In this document: one piece after another, positions 1-6,235 of the stretch
Position numbering within the stretch: the first letter of the stretch is position 1
Layout of the letters: each line of letters starts with the position of its first letter
Source: Methanosarcina sp.
GTDB taxonomy: Archaea; Halobacteriota; Methanosarcinia; Methanosarcinales; Methanosarcinaceae
Assembly: GCA_017883485.1 (NCBI GenBank)
Contig: JADGNM010000025.1
Span: 1 to 13,140 of the forward strand
Direction of reading: 5' to 3'
DNA length: 13,140 nt
Notes under the pieces: model-generated
The model's database searches: none
What the model was told of the DNA's origin: nothing
What the model saw: only the letters and a program-made list of their open reading frames with translations
Made by a program: the position numbers and the translations under genes

Positions 1-1055
1 TGGAAAAAAATAACGGAAATTTAAGTGCGGCAATAAGGGATGCTATAGAAACCGCATCTCTTGCATTGGCCAAAAAAACAGGTGAAAATGGAGAGAAAGA
101 CTCAAGTAAAGCTTCACAACATGCAGAATTCCGAAACAAATTAATTGAAGAAGGAGAGTTTCTGCTTGTCCATCGTACTTTGCTTGACTGGTTTACCAAT
201 AAAACTTCAGGCCTTTTGATTGATGAAACGATTATATACGAGCTAATCAACCCTTATAAAGTAAAAAGAGTTTCTAGCATTGTCAGTTATCTAAATGCAC
301 TGAATGAGAAAATGGGTTGGAAAATTAAGGTCAAAGCGGAGTGCAATCAGGATTTTGAGCCCGAAACCGCAAACTTTATCCTTTCAAATGGTGAATCCTG
401 CTTCAGGAGAATACTGGCCCACAGTTTGGCCCTTTATCTGGCTAAGCAGATGAAACTGGATGTCTATGGGTTATACAGCAAATCAAACGTAACAAAAATC
501 TATTTTAAGCGATTTGAGTTTCTCGACTATCAAAAAGTTCCGAAGGGGATTGAGGAACATTTCGGGCCAATGGAAGGCACCTTACGGGAAGTCCAGAAAA
601 GGCCGGATTTCTGGAAAAACCTTATCAAGACATACAGGGAACAGAACTACCAGCGGCTCAGCATGAACAGGAAGATTTTTGAAGCTTTTGTCTCCGGAGA
701 TGTACCATCCGTAGCTGACATGGCTAGAAATTTTGAGCTGTTTGTAGGCAAGCCCCCGGCAACTTTCACCCTTGCTGAGCATATTATAATTTTCAAGGAA
801 CTTTACATAATAGATGGTATAGGGAGCGATATTGAAATTTGTACGGAAAAGGGCTGTGAGTATGTGAAGTTAATTCATGACTATGCAAATAGAAAAGTCT
901 GTGAACATATTACAAACTATTACTCAAATTTTTTCAAATCAATTGGTTATCCTTTTGCAGTCACTACTAATCCTAATATAATCGTGTTCGAATTCAGGAA
1001 GGAACCTGGTTATACCGCTGTCCCGGAATACGAAATATCGGGCATGGAGTCCTGA
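1..1055 (+). CDS. Conserved protein of unknown function (about 351 aa, start just off the window)
   Basis: The open frame runs to the left edge. Its first two bases (TG) are followed in frame by codons for EKNNGNLSAAIRDAIE, so the start codon is probably an ATG whose A lies one base before the window. A TTG at 66 is a possible but less likely internal start. The frame ends at TGA 1053-1055. The protein is soluble, with no signal peptide or membrane segment. It is rich in aromatic and charged residues in the middle (KIYFKRFEFLDYQKV) and has a helix-rich C-terminal half. I do not recognise a catalytic motif or a named domain, and I do not assign a function. A forward gene follows after about 90 bases and could be co-transcribed. 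The reading frame is long and its composition looks coding, so I am confident that it is a gene. Confidence 0.8.
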   Translation, partial: EKNNGNLSAAIRDAIETASLALAKKTGENGEKDSSKASQHAEFRNKLIEEGEFLLVHRTLLDWFTNKTSGLLIDETIIYELINPYKVKRVSSIVSYLNALNEKMGWKIKVKAECNQDFEPETANFILSNGESCFRRILAHSLALYLAKQMKLDVYGLYSKSNVTKIYFKRFEFLDYQKVPKGIEEHFGPMEGTLREVQKRPDFWKNLIKTYREQNYQRLSMNRKIFEAFVSGDVPSVADMARNFELFVGKPPATFTLAEHIIIFKELYIIDGIGSDIEICTEKGCEYVKLIHDYANRKVCEHITNYYSNFFKSIGYPFAVTTNPNIIVFEFRKEPGYTAVPEYEISGMES

Positions 1056-1144
1056 TAAGCCGCATAAAATACTGATATTATTTGATTATCCGATTTTTCT
1101 TCAAGATAGATACATTCATATGTGTAAGTTTCCTATCCCTTTTT

Positions 1145-1714
1145 ATGAGTGATGTAATTTTGCTCTGGGACTGCCCTCTTCTTTTTGAAAAATTGTTTAC
1201 AGAATATGGGCTTGAATGCAGTCGGGCGCTCTCAACATCCCTTGGTACCCCTTATCTTCCTGCCTGCAAGGTTCTGGTCCTGCCGACAGGCTTTGCAAAC
1301 AAGCAGTATACGAAAACAGGTGTAGGGCTTGAACGCGGTAAGCGCTCCCTTGAAAATTTTGTGGCAAAAGGAGGGACACTGCTCGTATTCAGCCCCCTTG
1401 TTCCGGAATACGAATATGAATGGCTTTCCTTTTCTCTAAAGTATGTAATGGAAGAAAACCCATGCATACCTCATCCTGTAGGTGAACACGACGCTCAAAA
1501 ACTTGTGAAAAACATAATTCCTCCTGTAGGATGTGACGGTTACTTTACAGAAACTGATGCTGATATAGTAATCAAGGACGACAAAGGCAGGCCAATAATG
1601 GTCGTAAAAGAAATAGGAGACGGCATGGTTGTTGCAACCACAATACACGAACTGCCTGCAGCTGAGTTTTTTGATTGCAGGGTCGCATGTACTGCGAAAA
1701 AAGTGAAAGTATAA
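1145..1714 (+). CDS. Protein with a glutamine-amidotransferase-like (GATase1/DJ-1-type) fold, possibly altered 3' end
   Basis: I place the start at ATG 1145 (MSDVILLWDCPLLF). The frame stays open upstream to a TTG at 1082, but that adds a hydrophobic stretch that looks like translated spacer. The 189-residue product begins with an alternating strand. It then has LVLPTGFAN at about residues 44-52 and FVAKGGTLLVFSP at about 71-83, the pattern of a class I amidotransferase-like Rossmann domain. No nucleophilic Cys is visible at the usual elbow, so it is probably not an active amidotransferase. A second block (DADIVIKDDKGRPIMVVKEIGDGMVVATTIHELPAAEFF) resembles the distal half of such domains. The last 15 or so residues (DCRVACTAKKVKV) overlap the start of a transposase-like fragment, so the native C-terminus may have been replaced. 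The biochemical role is unknown. Confidence 0.7.
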   Translation: MSDVILLWDCPLLFEKLFTEYGLECSRALSTSLGTPYLPACKVLVLPTGFANKQYTKTGVGLERGKRSLENFVAKGGTLLVFSPLVPEYEYEWLSFSLKYVMEENPCIPHPVGEHDAQKLVKNIIPPVGCDGYFTETDADIVIKDDKGRPIMVVKEIGDGMVVATTIHELPAAEFFDCRVACTAKKVKV

Positions 1715-1878
1715 AACATGAAACAGAGACTTTGTTCCGTCTAAGTATTCTAACTGGCTGTCCAAAAATTCAATATGATAAGTTCCATGTAATGAAAATG
1801 ATGAATGAAGCAGTTGATGAAGTCAGAAAACAGGAACAATCAACGATAAAAGAACAAAAGGTTGGGAGACTGCATTAA
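1690..1878 (+). mobile_element. Remnant of an ISL3-type transposase
   Basis: The frame read from 1675 to 1878 contains IQYDKFHVMKMMNEAVDEVRKQEQ (residues about 32-55). This closely resembles the segment around the second catalytic Asp of ISL3-family (DDE) transposases, where a D-x-FHV-x-K block is followed by NEA-x-D-x-VRR. Only about 60 residues remain. The first catalytic region, the C-terminal Glu region and the zinc-binding N-terminus are absent, and the frame stops at TAA 1876-1878. I found no terminal inverted repeats. The fragment touches the 3' end of the forward amidotransferase-like gene and sits 23 bases from the 3' end of the minus-strand response regulator. It may therefore mark an old insertion that shortened both. 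The family call comes from motif memory. Confidence 0.55.
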
Positions 1879-1901
1879 GAGTGTTTTGGAGATAACATTC
1901 A

Positions 1902-2306
1902 TCAAATAATAGAGGAAGACCCTTTTTTACGTTCAATGGAACATTGTATAATACACTCCAGCAATCTGCCTGCTGTTTGTCCCTTAACCAAAAACTCATG
2001 TGCACCCTCTTTTATAGCATAATGTCCGATTGTTTCATCAGCAGTTCCAGTTAAGATAATTATGGGAGTAAGTGAGTTTTTATTGTGAATGCTAAGAAAA
2101 GTGTTGATGCCGTCGCTATCCGGCAATCCCAGGTCTAATAATATTACATCAAAAAGTTGCTTATTAAGAACACCTAAAGCTTCATTGAGTGTTCCGACAT
2201 TTTTAATTTCATACGAGAAGTTGGCAAACTCTTCGAGTTGCTCTTCAAATAGGTAAGCATCTCCAAGATTATCCTCAATAAGCAAGATTTTGATATTTTT
2301 TTCCAT
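1902..2306 (-). CDS. Stand-alone response regulator receiver protein (CheY-like)
   Basis: The 134-residue product is a single receiver domain. The acidic pair is E11-D12 in ILLIEDN, the phospho-acceptor is D58 in VILLDLGLPDSDG, the switch threonine is T86 in IILTGTADE, and the conserved lysine is K108 in FLVKG. All catalytic residues of phosphotransfer are present. There is no DNA-binding or enzyme domain, so the output is probably a protein contact or phosphorelay. The last stretch (CIIQCSIERKKGSSSII) resembles the helix that leads into PAS or kinase modules in larger Methanosarcina regulators. It then stops at TGA next to the transposase fragment, so the protein could be the front end of a once longer hybrid. 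The ATG at 2304-2306 is preceded by a GAGG element about five bases away. No histidine kinase is intact nearby. Confidence 0.85.
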   Translation of the reverse strand: MEKNIKILLIEDNLGDAYLFEEQLEEFANFSYEIKNVGTLNEALGVLNKQLFDVILLDLGLPDSDGINTFLSIHNKNSLTPIIILTGTADETIGHYAIKEGAHEFLVKGQTAGRLLECIIQCSIERKKGSSSII

Positions 2307-2913
2307 AGCCTCTGTCCTATCAAGATTATGGTGATCTTTTAATAATTCGATGGGTGTTTGATTATGGCGGTCAACTGCACGCCTAATTAATGCTAATTTT
2401 TGACTCTCTCAAAAAATATTAATTATCATCTAATCTTATTCATACCATCTTTAGAATTCAAATAATATAACATATGAAGAACTAAAATTAAGAAACAAGT
2501 ATTAATTAAAACTAGGTATCAGATAATTAAAACTAGTTTTTAGATAGTCTAATTTTCTCAAATTTTACCATTAATTGTATTTTTCTCAGTTTTGTTTCAT
2601 CAATATTAGAATCATTTACTTAATTTTATAGAACTAGTGATGGAAGATATTATTATTAGATCTTCATTAACAAAACAATGATTCAATTAAGCCCATTTAT
2701 CCTGATATTTAGTTAAACTTGATATTCTACTAATTCTTTCCTATAAATAATGTAATTTTTTCTTAATTCCACTGAGTTTGCAATGTGAGCTTACTGCTTT
2801 CGTATATTGAGGAAACGTGATTAATTGCCTTATTTCATAATAATTCTTCATATATTCGTTGGTGTGAACTGGATAGGACACAATTGTCATCGATTGGCGA
2901 TTTTGGTGTACAA
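2307..2913. other. AT-rich intergenic region between two response regulators
   Basis: These 607 bases lie upstream of the first response regulator and downstream of the second, both on the minus strand. The region is strongly AT-rich and has no convincing coding frame. It contains two direct copies of a 13-base element at 2503-2515 and 2524-2536, and a 12-base palindrome (AAAACTAGTTTT) at 2529-2540. Those elements are described separately. The promoter of the 1902-2306 gene must lie near 2310-2350, but I cannot single out one TATA box there. Confidence 0.5.
2503..2540. repeat. Direct repeat (13 bp, 21-bp period) with overlapping palindrome
   Basis: TAATTAAAACTAG occurs at 2503-2515 and again at 2524-2536. 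The 21-base period is two turns of DNA, so both copies face the same side. The second copy runs into the perfect 12-base palindrome AAAACTAGTTTT at 2529-2540. It lies about 200 bases upstream of the minus-strand response regulator. It could be a regulator-binding site, but low sequence complexity may also produce such repeats. Confidence 0.35.
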
Positions 2914-3354
2914 CTATTTCGCTGGTAACCTTACAATTTCAAGCCAGAAGTTTCCTATGGACTCAACTACCTTTATGAACTGGTCAAAGTCAAGAGGTTT
3001 AGTGATATAGGCATTAACATGAAGATCATAAGCTCTAAGTATGTCCTTTTCAGCGTTAGAAGTGGTTAAAACGACTACGGGTATGTTTTTAAGGTTGATA
3101 TCCTCTTTTATTTCTCTAAGAACTTCACGTCCATCTTTTTTGGGTAAATTCAAATCAAGAAGAATTAGATCTGGGCGCGGGGAACCTAAAAACTTCCCTT
3201 CACCTTGTAAATAGAGCATTGCCTCTTCTCCGTCTTCTGCAACATGAAGATTGTTTCTAATTTTTGCCTCTTCGAAAACTTCTTCAATTAATCCAACATC
3301 GCCTTTATTATCTTCTACTAAAAGAATTTCTATCTGTTTACCTATAATTTCCAT
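2914..3354 (-). CDS. Response regulator, Rcp1-like receiver protein, ending in TAG
   Basis: The 146-residue product is a single receiver domain of the Rcp1 type, which partners phytochrome-like and other PAS/GAF histidine kinases and is common in Methanosarcina. The key residues are E14-D15 (LLVEDNKGD), the phospho-acceptor D67 ([13 protein letters not shown]), T97 (VVVLTTS) and K119 followed by Pro ([12 protein letters not shown]). The Rcp1-type C-terminal helix ([19 protein letters not shown]) is complete, so the length fits the family. The ATG at 3352-3354 has a GGAAG ribosome site about eight bases upstream. The stop is TAG at 2914-2916, and an in-frame TGA follows eight codons later at 2887-2889. 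A relic of a MEDS-type sensor lies beyond 3848, but no intact kinase is present in the window. Confidence 0.9.
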   Translation of the reverse strand: MEIIGKQIEILLVEDNKGDVGLIEEVFEEAKIRNNLHVAEDGEEAMLYLQGEGKFLGSPRPDLILLDLNLPKKDGREVLREIKEDINLKNIPVVVLTTSNAEKDILRAYDLHVNAYITKPLDFDQFIKVVESIGNFWLEIVRLPAK

Positions 3355-3847
3355 TTTTAAAACTTCCTTTTACGATAAGTTAAACAAATATTTCGCAACA
3401 GTTGGCTCATGAAAAACAATATCAATAACCACCTTCGCTAAGATTTTGAGGGATAAATTGGAGGGTCAATTTGCGTTAACTGTTGATTTTTGATTTCGTT
3501 TTTCCAGTTTTGTGAGTATTAACAGTTAATGTATTTGACAAATTTAAAATCGATAGTATTGACTTATTTTCTGGACTTAACTATTTACGAAATTTCACTA
3601 TATATTGTTTCGCTTATGTTTTCATAATAAGTCGGTTCTATTGTGATTTTTGCAGTTTTTTTAATTGAAATCTTGAATTTGTAGAGATACTCAGTCTTCA
3701 TTCCACCGAATCTACTGAGAAAAGTATCAAAGAATTTATGTTCACTTTTTCCGGCAGGTCCCCGGTCTTCCTGATGATGAGAATCGACATGTTCTGCTTG
3801 TAGTAATGAAACAAAATGACTCTTGATTGTTGGAGAAGATATAGTGA
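3355..3847. other. AT-rich spacer upstream of the Rcp1-like gene
   Basis: These 493 bases hold the presumed promoter of the 2914-3354 gene and one notable inverted repeat at 3476-3529. A minus-strand frame of 89 codons (3585-3854) crosses the region. It has no recognisable domain, its upstream end overlaps a sensor-gene relic on the other strand, and it shows no good ribosome site, so I do not call it a gene. The right-hand part may be decayed sequence of the same sensor gene. Confidence 0.4.
3476..3529. repeat. Inverted repeat with 9-bp perfect arms
   Basis: TTAACTGTT at 3476-3484 is the exact reverse complement of AACAGTTAA at 3521-3529, with 36 bases between the arms. It is about 120 bases upstream of the minus-strand Rcp1-like gene. 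The spacing is long for a terminator hairpin and fits a pair of regulator sites better. A related AACAGTT occurs near 3399. Confidence 0.35.
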
Positions 3848-3994
3848 GAATCAAAACCTAAGAAGACTGACATTCTGGTTCCTTTCTTCAAATTAGGTTT
3901 GGAAAACAACGAGTTTTACCTCTGGGTCATGTCGCAACCCCTGGAAGTCGAGGATTCAAAAGAGGCCCTTAGAATGGCTGGCTTGAAAAACTAA
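3848..3994 (+). pseudogene. Relic of a MEDS-domain sensor (methanogen sensory protein or kinase)
   Basis: After a TGA at 3845-3847 the forward frame reads KKTDILVPFFKLGLENNEFYLWVMSQPLEVEDSKEALRMAG and stops at TAA 3992-3994. This matches the core of the MEDS (methanogen/methylotroph DcmR sensory) domain, where DILVPFF-x-AGLENNE and LWV-x-SQPLEVE are characteristic. MEDS domains usually lie at the N-terminus of large Methanosarcina PAS histidine kinases. Just upstream, in another frame, an ACC-TAA-GAA-GAC run looks like the decayed version of the preceding TKED segment, with a stop and a small deletion. No start codon, N-terminal motif or kinase part remains. Function is certainly lost. The domain call is from memory of the family. 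Confidence 0.7.
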
Positions 3995-4007
3995 ACTATG
4001 CTTCTAT

Positions 4008-4400
4008 TCACCGATAGTGCGGAAAGATGTATTTTACTTCCTTGAGTTTCTCTCCTTCCTCTCCTTCCGCTTCATCCGGAAATTCTTTACTTTTCAGGGC
4101 TTCGGCTTTTGCAACTTCGGGGTGCTGTTTCAGAAATTCCACCGAATAAGCAGTAGTTTCCTTTGCTGACGATCGAAATACCTCATCGATTTCTTCCCTG
4201 CTAAACTGCCCATGATAAAGAAGGAGCTGAGTTACTTTTTGTCTGATAGCCTGCGGCTCTTTCTCATAGTCTAACGAGTAATATAGTTTGCTTATAATAA
4301 CTCTTAGACTTGTGGGTCTGCTTCGTTCACTGTCCTTTAAATCGAAAGGACTCTGATTCTTTATTTTTTGAATTAGTTCATCAAGGTCGTACTGGGTCAT
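4008..4400 (-). CDS. Small charged protein of unknown function (130 aa)
   Basis: ATG 4398-4400 is preceded by a strong ribosome site (AGGGGTG, about five bases away), which supports this frame as a real gene. The product starts MTQYDLDELIQKIKNQ. It has a helical middle (LRVIISKLYYSLDY, IRQKVTQLLLYHGQFSREEIDEVF) and a Glu/Lys-rich tail (PDEAEGEEGEKLKEVKYIFPHYR). There is no signal peptide, membrane segment or metal motif. The middle could be a small helical-bundle or winged-helix-like segment, but I recognise no family. It ends at TGA 4008-4010, 13 bases from the end of the MEDS relic on the opposite strand. A long imperfect inverted repeat lies 27 bases upstream of its start. Confidence 0.65.
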   Translation of the reverse strand: MTQYDLDELIQKIKNQSPFDLKDSERSRPTSLRVIISKLYYSLDYEKEPQAIRQKVTQLLLYHGQFSREEIDEVFRSSAKETTAYSVEFLKQHPEVAKAEALKSKEFPDEAEGEEGEKLKEVKYIFPHYR

Positions 4401-4426
4401 ACTAACACCCCTACAGGAACTTGTTT

Positions 4427-4468
4427 GTTAACTTAGATAAGAACTGAGTTCTTGACTGCTAAGTAAAC
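4427..4468. repeat. Nested imperfect inverted repeat upstream of the 130-aa gene
   Basis: The outer arms GTTAACTTAG (4427-4436) and CTAAGTAAAC (4459-4468) pair with one mismatch. The inner arms AAGAACT (4439-4445) and AGTTCTT (4447-4453) are perfect around a single G. The element ends 27 bases upstream of the minus-strand start at 4400, so it lies in the promoter or leader. It may be an operator or a leader hairpin. Confidence 0.4.
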
Positions 4469-4490
4469 TCTATCTCAAACGTGTGTAAGA

Positions 4491-4510
4491 ATTTGGTTTG
4501 CAAACTAAAT
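4491..4510. repeat. Near-perfect 20-bp palindrome
   Basis: ATTTGGTTTG (4491-4500) followed directly by CAAACTAAAT (4501-4510) is a palindrome with one mismatched pair. Its centre, GTTTGCAAAC, is perfect. It lies about 90 bases upstream of the minus-strand 130-aa gene and could be a dimeric regulator site. Confidence 0.3.
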
Positions 4511-4763
4511 AAGAATTCCCGAACATACTTTGAAAATAAAGTACTGTTAAGTGGCAAAGAAAGATACTATATTTTGCCGTGAACATTTCACTTATTCCAA
4601 TTCTGTGAATAAGTCTACCGATGCCATAAAAGTAAAGTATCCATACTATAGAGTACATGGAAAGATTCACTAAAACTCTAACCCGCGGAAAACGCAGAAA
4701 ACGCTGAAGGAAAATGTGCTAATAAATTGGTCCTCTTGAGCACAGTGAAACGGACAGTGAATC

Positions 4764-4800
4764 GTCGAGCCGCAACTCGACTGGCGAAACTCGAGTGCGG
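4764..4800 (+). ncRNA. Two mutually exclusive GC-rich hairpins, possible structured RNA
   Basis: CCGCA-A-CTCGA (4770-4780) pairs with TCGAG-TGCGG (4791-4800) around the loop CTGGCGAAAC, ten base pairs with one bulged A. The segment CTCGAC (4776-4781) can instead pair with GTCGAG at 4764-4769 around CCGCAA. The two folds compete for the same bases. The GC-rich island stands out in an AT-rich spacer about 200 bases upstream of cofE. It could be a regulatory leader or small RNA, or a relic of a repeat. No known RNA family was recognised. Confidence 0.3.
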
Positions 4801-4964
4801 CATCAGGAAATTGTTCTCATCATCTTTTGCTCAGTTGGGGTAACTTTCATCATCGCCGCAAAGCCCTGTATATCGGTGATCTTATTTATGGTTACTGCCT
4901 TTATTGCTGCGAATTGTTTCCGGACGGGACTATTTTTCACGTTCAAACAAGATTAATCCGATCT

Positions 4965-4980
4965 TTCTATATCTATAAAT
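4965..4980 (+). promoter_or_regulatory. TATA-like promoter element for cofE
   Basis: TCTATATC and TCTATAAA lie within 4965-4980, centred about 29-36 bases before the TTG start at 5005. Archaeal transcription usually starts about 25 bases after the TATA box, so the transcript would have a very short leader. The GAGG at 4994-4997 would be included only with the upstream box. Confidence 0.45.
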
Positions 4981-5004
4981 TTCAAAGACTCTTGAGGAAG
5001 ACGC

Positions 5005-5769
5005 TTGAAATTCGAAGCCATAGCCGTAGAAAATATCCCTCTTATACAGAATGGAGATGACCTGCCCTTGATTATCTGTGAGAATGTTGAACTTCGGGAC
5101 AGGGATATCGTTATTATTGCCTCGACCATTGTTGCTAAAGCTGAAGGAGAGACATTCAGGCTCGAAGATATTACGGCAGGGGAAAAGGCGCTTGAGATCG
5201 CAGCCCGAAACGGGAAAGATGCAAGATTTATCCAGGCTGTATTGACCCGGAGCATGGAAGTCCTCGTGGAAACACCTTTCATGCTCGTAACAACCCTTGC
5301 AGGACATACCTGTGTAAACGCAGGAGTCGACGAGTCAAATGTCGAAAACGGCTTCTTGCTTTACTCCCCTAAAGACCCTGATTCCAATGCCTCAAGTATC
5401 GGGAAAGAGCTTGAAAAAATTAGCGGGAAAAAATTAAGTGTCATCATCACTGATACAAACGGGAGGGCTTTCAAAACCGGACAAACCGGTGTTGCCATAG
5501 GGATTTACAAAATAAAGCCTATTAAGCGCTGGATTGGGGAAAAGGACCTGTTTGAGAAAACACTTGAGATCACGGAAGAGGCGATTGTCGATGAACTTGC
5601 AGGTGCCGCAAACCTTCTCATGGGTGAAGGAGCAGGAGGGATTCCTGCAGTTGTCATTAGAGGGCTTGATTATTACTGTGAAGATAACACATTTATAAAG
5701 GAAATATACAGGCCTGAAGAAAAGGATGTAATTAAAAAAGGACTCCGCTGCCTGCAGAAGAATGGTTGA
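5005..5769 (+). CDS. cofE: Coenzyme F420:L-glutamate ligase
   Basis: CofE adds glutamates to F420-0, using GTP and a divalent metal, to make the F420 used by methanogen hydride-transfer enzymes in the cytoplasm. The 254-residue length and the order of motifs fit archaeal CofE: an N-terminal IAVENIPLIQNGDDL, DRDIVIIASTIVAKAEG (residues about 33-48), GHTCVNAGVDESN at 100-112 with metal-ligand D109, and ITDTNGRAFKTGQTGVAIG at about 148-166 with D150-T151. The glycine-rich LLMGEGAGGIPAVVIRG segment near the C-terminus is also present. The start is TTG 5005, chosen because GAGG at 4994-4997 is at ideal spacing and the N-terminus (MKFEAIAVENIPLI) matches the family. It stops at TGA and converges with the cupin gene after 32 bases. 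No F420 biosynthesis partner is adjacent. I am confident of this call. Confidence 0.93.
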   Translation: MKFEAIAVENIPLIQNGDDLPLIICENVELRDRDIVIIASTIVAKAEGETFRLEDITAGEKALEIAARNGKDARFIQAVLTRSMEVLVETPFMLVTTLAGHTCVNAGVDESNVENGFLLYSPKDPDSNASSIGKELEKISGKKLSVIITDTNGRAFKTGQTGVAIGIYKIKPIKRWIGEKDLFEKTLEITEEAIVDELAGAANLLMGEGAGGIPAVVIRGLDYYCEDNTFIKEIYRPEEKDVIKKGLRCLQKNG

Positions 5770-5801
5770 ATTAAAAAACACTAGCATCAGAGTTAAGTTG
5801 A

Positions 5802-6125
5802 TTAAGAGCGGATCATAGTTAGAATCATTTTGAACCTTTCCATGGCATGGAGTGAATGAGGCTCATTGGCAGGCATGATAATCATATCTCCCCTTTCCAG
5901 AATATTTTTATTTCCAGAAATATTTATTTCTGCCTTCCCATCTATAACTTGAACTACGGCATCGAAGGGGGCAGTATGTTCACTCAGTCCTTCTCCTCTG
6001 TCGAACGCAAATATTGTCACGGTTCCCGTGCCTTTACGGAGAATTTCTTTGCTTACAACGGCTCCTTTCTGGTATTCAATCAGATCTTCTGCTTTCAATA
6101 TCCTGGCTTTCAATTCTTCAGGCAT
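5802..6125 (-). CDS. Small single-domain cupin protein
   Basis: I place the start at the ATG coding MPEELKARILKAEDLIEYQ (6123-6125), which has an AGGG element about eight bases upstream. An ATG nine codons earlier, at 6152, lacks a well-spaced site. The product of about 107 residues is a single cupin barrel. Motif 1 is GLSEHTAPFDAVVQVIDGKAEI and motif 2 is LERGDMIIMPANEPHSLHA. The metal ligands visible are His in SEHT and His in EPHS; the second His and Glu of the classical motif 1 are replaced by other residues, so metal binding and enzymatic activity are uncertain. Such small cupins are common in methanogens and have no established reaction. It lies 110 bases downstream of the dCMP deaminase gene on the same strand. 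An 11-base inverted repeat sits between them. Confidence 0.85.
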   Translation of the reverse strand: MPEELKARILKAEDLIEYQKGAVVSKEILRKGTGTVTIFAFDRGEGLSEHTAPFDAVVQVIDGKAEINISGNKNILERGDMIIMPANEPHSLHAMERFKMILTMIRS

Positions 6126-6166
6126 TGTTCCATCCCTTACCCTCAAAATCATAGAATTAATTATTT

Positions 6167-6211
6167 GGACTCTCCTTATGAGAATATTTCCTGCAAAGCA
6201 AAGGAGAGTTC
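6167..6211 (-). repeat. Inverted repeat between deaminase and cupin genes
   Basis: GGACTCTCCTT (6167-6177) and AAGGAGAGTTC (6201-6211) pair over 11 positions with one G-T or A-C mismatch, around a 23-base loop. In the minus-strand transcript it lies just after the deaminase stop and before the cupin start. It could be a processing or partial-termination hairpin. One arm carries an AGGAG sequence that resembles a ribosome site and would be hidden when folded. Confidence 0.4.
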
Positions 6212-6235
6212 AGGAAAACTGCCAAATCTGCAAAT

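Larger units (their letters stand above)
4401..5004. other. Intergenic region between divergent genes, with several hairpins
   Basis: This 604-base region separates the minus-strand 130-residue protein from forward cofE. No convincing gene was found; short frames on both strands here lack recognisable content. It contains an imperfect nested inverted repeat (4427-4468), a near-perfect 20-base palindrome (4491-4510), and a GC-rich pair of competing hairpins (4764-4800). At 4965-4980 there are TATA-like sequences for cofE. Confidence 0.5.

Noticed and set aside
2825..3010. Forward open frame of 61 codons
   Set aside because: Its second half is antisense to the Rcp1-like gene and the first half is spacer sequence. 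No ribosome site or domain is visible.
2307..3600. CRISPR array in the AT-rich spacers
   Set aside because: The repeats seen are only two copies of short elements, without regularly spaced 25-40 base repeats.
3585..3854. Minus-strand open frame of 89 codons
   Set aside because: It has no recognisable domain and no good ribosome site. Its first codons run antisense to the sensor relic, and its C-terminal half is low-complexity AT-rich sequence.
4470..4670. Minus-strand open frame of 66 codons in the spacer
   Set aside because: The aromatic-rich translation is typical of AT-rich non-coding DNA. It lacks a ribosome site and overlaps a palindrome.
4764..4800. A tRNA gene in the GC-rich island
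   Set aside because: No cloverleaf, anticodon arm or T-arm consensus could be fitted. Only the competing hairpins are present.
4827..5060. Forward open frame of 77 codons overlapping the cofE start
   Set aside because: It runs into cofE in another frame and contains its TATA-like element and ribosome site. The Arg/Tyr/Cys-rich translation does not resemble a protein family.
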